NCBI RefSeq assembly: GCF_010548275.1
Contig: NZ_JAAGLT010000011.1
Span: forward strand, 62,001 to 126,000
Source of the DNA: Streptomyces sp. SID12488
Lineage (GTDB): Bacteria; Actinomycetota; Actinomycetes; Streptomycetales; Streptomycetaceae
Direction of reading: 5' to 3'
DNA length: 64,000 nucleotides
Below the pieces are notes generated by a model. That model saw only the letters and a program-made list of their open reading frames with translations, did no database searches and was not told the DNA's origin. Made by a program: the position numbers and the translations under genes. The number at the start of each line of letters is the position of its first letter. Position 1 is the first letter of the stretch. This document shows positions 61,249 through 64,000 of this stretch, piece by piece.

Positions 61249-61449
61249 ATGAGCGACGAGACCAAGACGAACGACATCCACGCGACGAGCGAGCCGGTCA
61301 CCGCCACCACCCTGGGCGACATCCACGCGACGACCGAACCGGCCAAGCAGACCAAGGCCACGGCGACCGTCCTGGGCGACATCCACGCCACGACGGAACC
61401 CGTCACCGCCAAGCCGAACGACATCCACGCGACGGACGAGACCGTCTGA
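61249..61449 (+). CDS. afsS: AfsS-like small regulatory protein
   Basis: 66 residues, acidic, no signal. Almost wholly made of repeats: NDIHATSEP, GDIHATTEP, GDIHATTEP and NDIHATDE, joined by Thr/Lys/Ala linkers. AfsS of S. coelicolor is a 63-residue protein with T-x-x-D-x-H-type repeats encoded right after afsR, whose transcription AfsR drives and which raises antibiotic synthesis by an unknown mechanism. Length, repeats and position agree. ATG 61249 is preceded by GGGGAG at about 10 nt. A terminator follows. Confidence 0.85.
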   Translation: MSDETKTNDIHATSEPVTATTLGDIHATTEPAKQTKATATVLGDIHATTEPVTAKPNDIHATDETV

Positions 61450-61493
61450 GCCACCGGCTCCAACACTCCAACAGACGTACACCTGCACGGGGA

Positions 61494-61532
61494 ACGACCG
61501 CGGCGGCGCGGAGGGGGAGCCGCCGCGGTCGT
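61494..61532. terminator. terminator hairpin between afsS and the convergent ATPase gene
   Basis: ACGACCGCGGCGGC (61494-61507) and its exact complement (61519-61532), 11-nt loop, 45 bp after the afsS stop. Confidence 0.85.
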
Positions 61533-61554
61533 GGTGTGTCCGGTCCGGGGCCGG

Positions 61555-62172
61555 TCAGGCATCCATCGGGGTGGCGGAACCACGCTCACACTCGCGGTCG
61601 CGGTCGCGGTCGCGGTCGCGGTCGGCGAAGATACGGCCGGCTTCCCGCCGTTCGGCCTCCGCCGCCGCCAACTCCGCCTCGGTGACCGGCCCGCCCTTCT
61701 CCTCCATCCACGCCACCAGCTCCCCCAGCCGCTCCTGCTCCCACCGGCGTTCCATGGCCCGCGGGACACCGGCGCCTGCCAACTCGCACCACACCGTCTT
61801 GCCCACGGCCTCGACCTCCACGCCCCACCGCACAGCGAGGGCGCCGAGCAGGGCCAACCCGCGCCCCGACTCATCAGCCCCCGTGGCGCCGAGCAGCACC
61901 GGAAGGGCTCGCGGGTCGGGATCACTCACCTCCACCCGGATACGGGCACCGTCCACGCAGCCCACCCGCACAAAAACGGGCGTCCCCTCCCCCACATGCC
62001 GGATGACGTTGCCGACCAGCTCGGTGACGCACAGCTCGACGTCCGCACCCACTCGCCCGTACGCGTCCTCCCCGAACCACTCCCGAACGGCCCGCCGCAG
62101 CTCCGGCACGGCTTTGGCAACGGCGAGCATCTCGGCACCGAAGTCCGCAGCCGTAGTCGTCGTGGCGTTCAC
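61555..62172 (-). CDS. RsbW-like ATP-binding protein of second WhiJ-type cassette
   Basis: 205 residues. GHKL ATPase at residues 15-140: N-box CVTELVGNVIRHVGEG, G1 EVSDPDPRALPVL, G2 ADESGRGLALLGALAVRWGV. The C-terminus is an unusual extension with a helical acidic part (AWMEEKGGPVTEAELAAAEA) and a DRDRDRDRDRE tail encoded by a GCGGTC microsatellite (61591-61626). GTG 62172 overlaps the stop of the upstream small gene by 4 bp. With the divergent HTH and DUF397 genes it forms a cassette like that at 11.8-13.5 kb. Confidence 0.82.
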   Translation of the reverse strand: MNATTTTAADFGAEMLAVAKAVPELRRAVREWFGEDAYGRVGADVELCVTELVGNVIRHVGEGTPVFVRVGCVDGARIRVEVSDPDPRALPVLLGATGADESGRGLALLGALAVRWGVEVEAVGKTVWCELAGAGVPRAMERRWEQERLGELVAWMEEKGGPVTEAELAAAEAERREAGRIFADRDRDRDRDRECERGSATPMDA

Positions 62173-62396
62173 CGCTCGCCCGCGTTCCTCAGCACGGCGG
62201 CCAGCTTCCGGGCGGTGGCCGCGTTGCAGCCGCCCAGCTCGACCAGCCCCATCGGCGGGCGGTAACTCCCCGCGAAACTCGGCAGATCGATCCGCAGGGA
62301 CGGCAAGGTAATGCCGTGCTCGCCGAGAGCGGCACGCAGTTCCTCGACGCAAAGGGTGATGTCGTAGACGGTTGAGTTGGGCTCCGTCGGCTCCAC
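62169..62396 (-). CDS. small protein of WhiJ-type cassette
   Basis: 75 residues, cytoplasmic: DITLCVEELRAALGEHGITL, PSLRIDLPSFAGSYRPPMGL and VELGGCNAATARKLAAVLRN. I recognise the type as a conserved small companion of RsbW-like ATPases in Streptomyces, function unknown. GTG 62396 has GGGAGG 7 nt upstream, preferred to GTG 62423. Overlaps the ATPase start by 4 bp (GTGA). Confidence 0.75.
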   Translation of the reverse strand: MEPTEPNSTVYDITLCVEELRAALGEHGITLPSLRIDLPSFAGSYRPPMGLVELGGCNAATARKLAAVLRNAGER

Positions 62397-62430
62397 TGGA
62401 GGACCTCCCTGTTCAGCGCACACTTCAGTG

Positions 62431-62458
62431 CACTCTGTGATGATTCCGTCACAGAGTG
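62431..62458. promoter_or_regulatory. 10-bp perfect inverted repeat in divergent promoter
   Basis: CACTCTGTGA (62431-62440) and TCACAGAGTG (62449-62458), 8-nt spacer, midway between the small gene (62396, minus) and the HTH gene (62528, plus). Likely operator of the HTH protein controlling both directions. Confidence 0.65.
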
Positions 62459-62527
62459 ACGTGACTGTGCGTACGGTGGAAGGGATTCAGGTTGCGCAGC
62501 GCAACTGGAAAGAGGCGGTGGTGAGTT

Positions 62528-63379
62528 GTGCCCTCCCGTAAGGACCCCGACGCGTCCGCGAACGTCCCTTCCTTCTACGGCGCCGAGTTGCGCTATCTCA
62601 GGGAGCAGGCGGGCCTGACGCTGGAGCAACTGGCCGAGGGAAGCTGGCGCGGCATCTCCCTCCTGAGCCAGATCGAGCGCGGTGAACGCAGGATGCCGGA
62701 GGATCTGGCCCGCCACGTCGACACGAAACTCGGCACGGATGGCTTTTTCATGCGCCGTTGTGAAGACGTGAGCAAGGCGAAGCGGTCGGGGCATGCGGAG
62801 TACTTCGCGGATGTGCTGGAGATGGAGCAGCAAGCGGAGTCGATCGAGGAGTGGGCGCCGATGCTGGTGCCCGGCCTGCTCCAGACGCCCGCTTACGCCC
62901 GCGCACTCACGCGCGCGGCGATGCCACGGGCCTCCGACGCGGAAGTCGAGGAGAAGGTCTGGGCCCGGATGGAGCGGGCAGCGATCTTCGACTCCGAGCA
63001 GCCTCCGGCGTTCTGGGCCATCCTCGACGAGTCGCTGCTGCGCCGTCGGATCCTCCCCGACGAGGGGATGGCCGAACTACTGGAGCACATCGCGGAGGTG
63101 ATCAGGACGACGCATTCCATTGTGCAGATCGTTCCGGAAACCACCGCCGCCCACCCGTTCATGATGGGCATGACCAAGATGATGGCCTTCTCGGACGCCC
63201 CACCCGTCGTCTACACCGAGAGCCTGCACAGCGGGCAACTCATCGACTACCCGGCGCTCGTGAAGCAGTACCGGGAGTCGTACGATCTGCTCAGGGCCAC
63301 CGCTTTGCCGCCTGAAGCGTCCCTGGCCATGATCGAGACGGCGGCAGGGGACTACCGAAATGGCAAGCACCGAGCTTGA
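62528..63379 (+). CDS. WhiJ-like HTH regulator (XRE, DUF5753/Scr1 type)
   Basis: 283 residues, same length and plan as the protein at 12447. HTH near 18-75 (LRYLREQAGLTLEQLAEGSW, GISLLSQIERGERRMPEDLA); DUF5753 from about 90 (EEWAPMLVPGLLQTPAYARA, LDESLLRRRILPDEGMAELL, HSIVQIVPETTAAHPFMMGM, YTESLHSGQLID). GTG 62528 with GAGGCGGTGGTG upstream, a weak site. It overlaps the following DUF397 gene by 20 bp. The palindrome at 62431 is the probable target. Confidence 0.86.
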   Translation: MPSRKDPDASANVPSFYGAELRYLREQAGLTLEQLAEGSWRGISLLSQIERGERRMPEDLARHVDTKLGTDGFFMRRCEDVSKAKRSGHAEYFADVLEMEQQAESIEEWAPMLVPGLLQTPAYARALTRAAMPRASDAEVEEKVWARMERAAIFDSEQPPAFWAILDESLLRRRILPDEGMAELLEHIAEVIRTTHSIVQIVPETTAAHPFMMGMTKMMAFSDAPPVVYTESLHSGQLIDYPALVKQYRESYDLLRATALPPEASLAMIETAAGDYRNGKHRA

Positions 63380-63575
63380 CTTGAGTTCTGCGCTCTGGCG
63401 CAAGAGCAGCCACAGCAACGGCACCGGTGGGGACTGCGTCGAGGTGTCCTCCGCCCTCGGAGTCGTCCCCGTACGCGACTCCAAAACCGCCCCCCACAAC
63501 GGCCCCGTACTCCTCTTCCAGGCCGGCACCTGGGCAGCCTTCCTCACCGACGTGAGGGCGCGGCCGGTCAGTTGA
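63360..63575 (+). CDS. DUF397 domain protein
   Basis: 71 residues, full DUF397: SSALWRKSSHSNGTGGDCVE, then VVPVRDSKTAPHNGPVLLF and AGTWAAFLTDVRA. It is the textbook form of the family (WrKSShS...g.CVEVa, vRDSK.p.gpvL.f....W.aFl). ATG 63360 overlaps the end of the HTH gene by 20 bp, implying coupled translation of regulator and partner. Closer to consensus than the copy at 13308. Confidence 0.9.
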   Translation: MASTELDLSSALWRKSSHSNGTGGDCVEVSSALGVVPVRDSKTAPHNGPVLLFQAGTWAAFLTDVRARPVS

Positions 63576-63598
63576 GCAGGTAGGTCCCAGCGGCCTTC

Positions 63599-64000
63599 TC
63601 AAGTCACCCGGCGTCGACACAGCCAGAGAACAATCATGGAGGCGAGAACGACGGCCAGGCTTACGCCGGCAACCACATCGGCGGCTCCTGACGCCACACC
63701 GGTGTAACGCCAGATCCACGCTCCGATGAGGGTCAGGCCTCCCCCGAAGAAGCCGAAGGCCGCGCCCAGGAGAAATCGCGTCCGCCGGTCCAGTGGACTC
63801 TTGGCCATGACGATCGGCTCCGGCGTCTGCCGCAGGGTGATGTAGTCGTCCTTGTTGTCGATGACAGCGCGGAGCCCATCAGACGCTGCACCGCCTGGGC
63901 AACAGGCGAAGAACACCGTCTCGCCTGGCTCAACCACGGCGACGAGGGGCTCACTGGAACACCAGTCAACCTTCAGCTGGACCTGATGCGCTCCTGACGG
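63599..64000 (-). CDS. membrane protein, N-terminus beyond window
   Basis: The minus-strand frame is open to the right edge (SGAHQVQLKVDWCSSEPLVA, VVEPGETVFFACCPGG), so the start lies outside. An N-terminal beta part is followed by two hydrophobic segments (FLLGAAFGFFGGGLTLIGAW and VVAGVSLAVVLASMIVLWLC) and a basic end RRRVT. It resembles small two-helix Streptomyces membrane proteins with an N-terminal beta domain. GTG 63937 would truncate that domain, so I do not take it as the start. No function known. Confidence 0.65.
   Translation of the reverse strand, partial: PSGAHQVQLKVDWCSSEPLVAVVEPGETVFFACCPGGAASDGLRAVIDNKDDYITLRQTPEPIVMAKSPLDRRTRFLLGAAFGFFGGGLTLIGAWIWRYTGVASGAADVVAGVSLAVVLASMIVLWLCRRRVT

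Noticed and set aside
61249..61449. Repeated DIHAT peptide read as a RiPP precursor with multiple cores
   Set aside because: No modifying enzyme is adjacent, and its position after afsR, its size and the T-x-x-D-x-H-like repeats fit AfsS.
61591..61626. GCGGTC repeats considered as iterons
   Set aside because: They encode the DRDRD tail of the ATPase gene in frame; no replication genes are nearby.

Overview
The window is high-GC actinobacterial DNA and almost certainly Streptomyces chromosome. The evidence is the G/C-rich third codon positions, frequent GTG and TTG starts, WhiJ-type helix-turn-helix/DUF397/ATPase cassettes, many Tat/Sec-exported small proteins, F420 enzymology, and above all an afsR-afsS pair (57988-61449). 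No rRNA, tRNA, CRISPR array or complete insertion sequence is visible.

Left part (1-13.5 kb): a truncated DUF4240 gene, an alpha/beta hydrolase, an amidohydrolase, the F420 precursor synthase fbiC, an F420-type luciferase-like oxidoreductase, an exported PHP-domain phosphoesterase, a DinB-like protein, relics of an ISKra4 transposase and a membrane protein, a secreted DUF4232 protein, an EEP nuclease/phosphatase, a Ddn-like F420 nitroreductase, and a first WhiJ-type cassette (ATPase, HTH, DUF397).

13.5-26.5 kb is a polymorphic-toxin locus. A ~2350-residue secreted RHS protein carries a ricin-type lectin insert and a low-GC C-terminal tip that looks like a PD-(D/E)XK nuclease. An adjacent low-GC gene is the likely immunity gene, followed by a relic of a colicin-type immunity gene. 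Divergently, a DNRLRE/FG-GAP surface protein is followed by two broken toxin tips, each with a small intact gene behind it.

26.6-36.8 kb is signalling and efflux: a STAS-ANTAR protein, two paralogous cysteine-patterned lipoproteins, a MacAB-like ABC exporter with an adaptor, an OmpR-type two-component system, and a STAS plus MEDS/ATPase pair. The promoters of the two lipoproteins share a CCTGTC direct-repeat box. The kinase ectodomain has the same four-cysteine spacing as the lipoproteins. An unrelated ~120-bp element occurs as an inverted pair around this block.

37-43 kb holds small secreted wall-associated proteins (peptidoglycan-binding, SH3, DUF2690, M15-like), gene relics, and two translationally coupled HTH-membrane proteins whose external domains match the secreted ones. 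43-48.3 kb is a catabolic operon (SDR, luciferase-like monooxygenase, D-aminoacylase-like amidohydrolase, aldehyde dehydrogenase). Its promoters, and those of a second luciferase-like gene (51971) and an ACMSD-like amidohydrolase (57786), all carry a palindrome CTGACGnnnCGTCAG, which suggests one TetR-type regulon. Between them lie two tandem secreted beta-rich proteins, a LuxR regulator and a VWA/PP2C/kinase triad (TerY-P or YegLKI type).

The right end has afsR, an AfsR/PhoP-like box, a leader hairpin, afsS, a second WhiJ-type cassette and a truncated membrane protein. Domain names are from recognition of sequence motifs without database searches; coordinates of starts are chosen from ribosome-binding sites and are stated where ambiguous.
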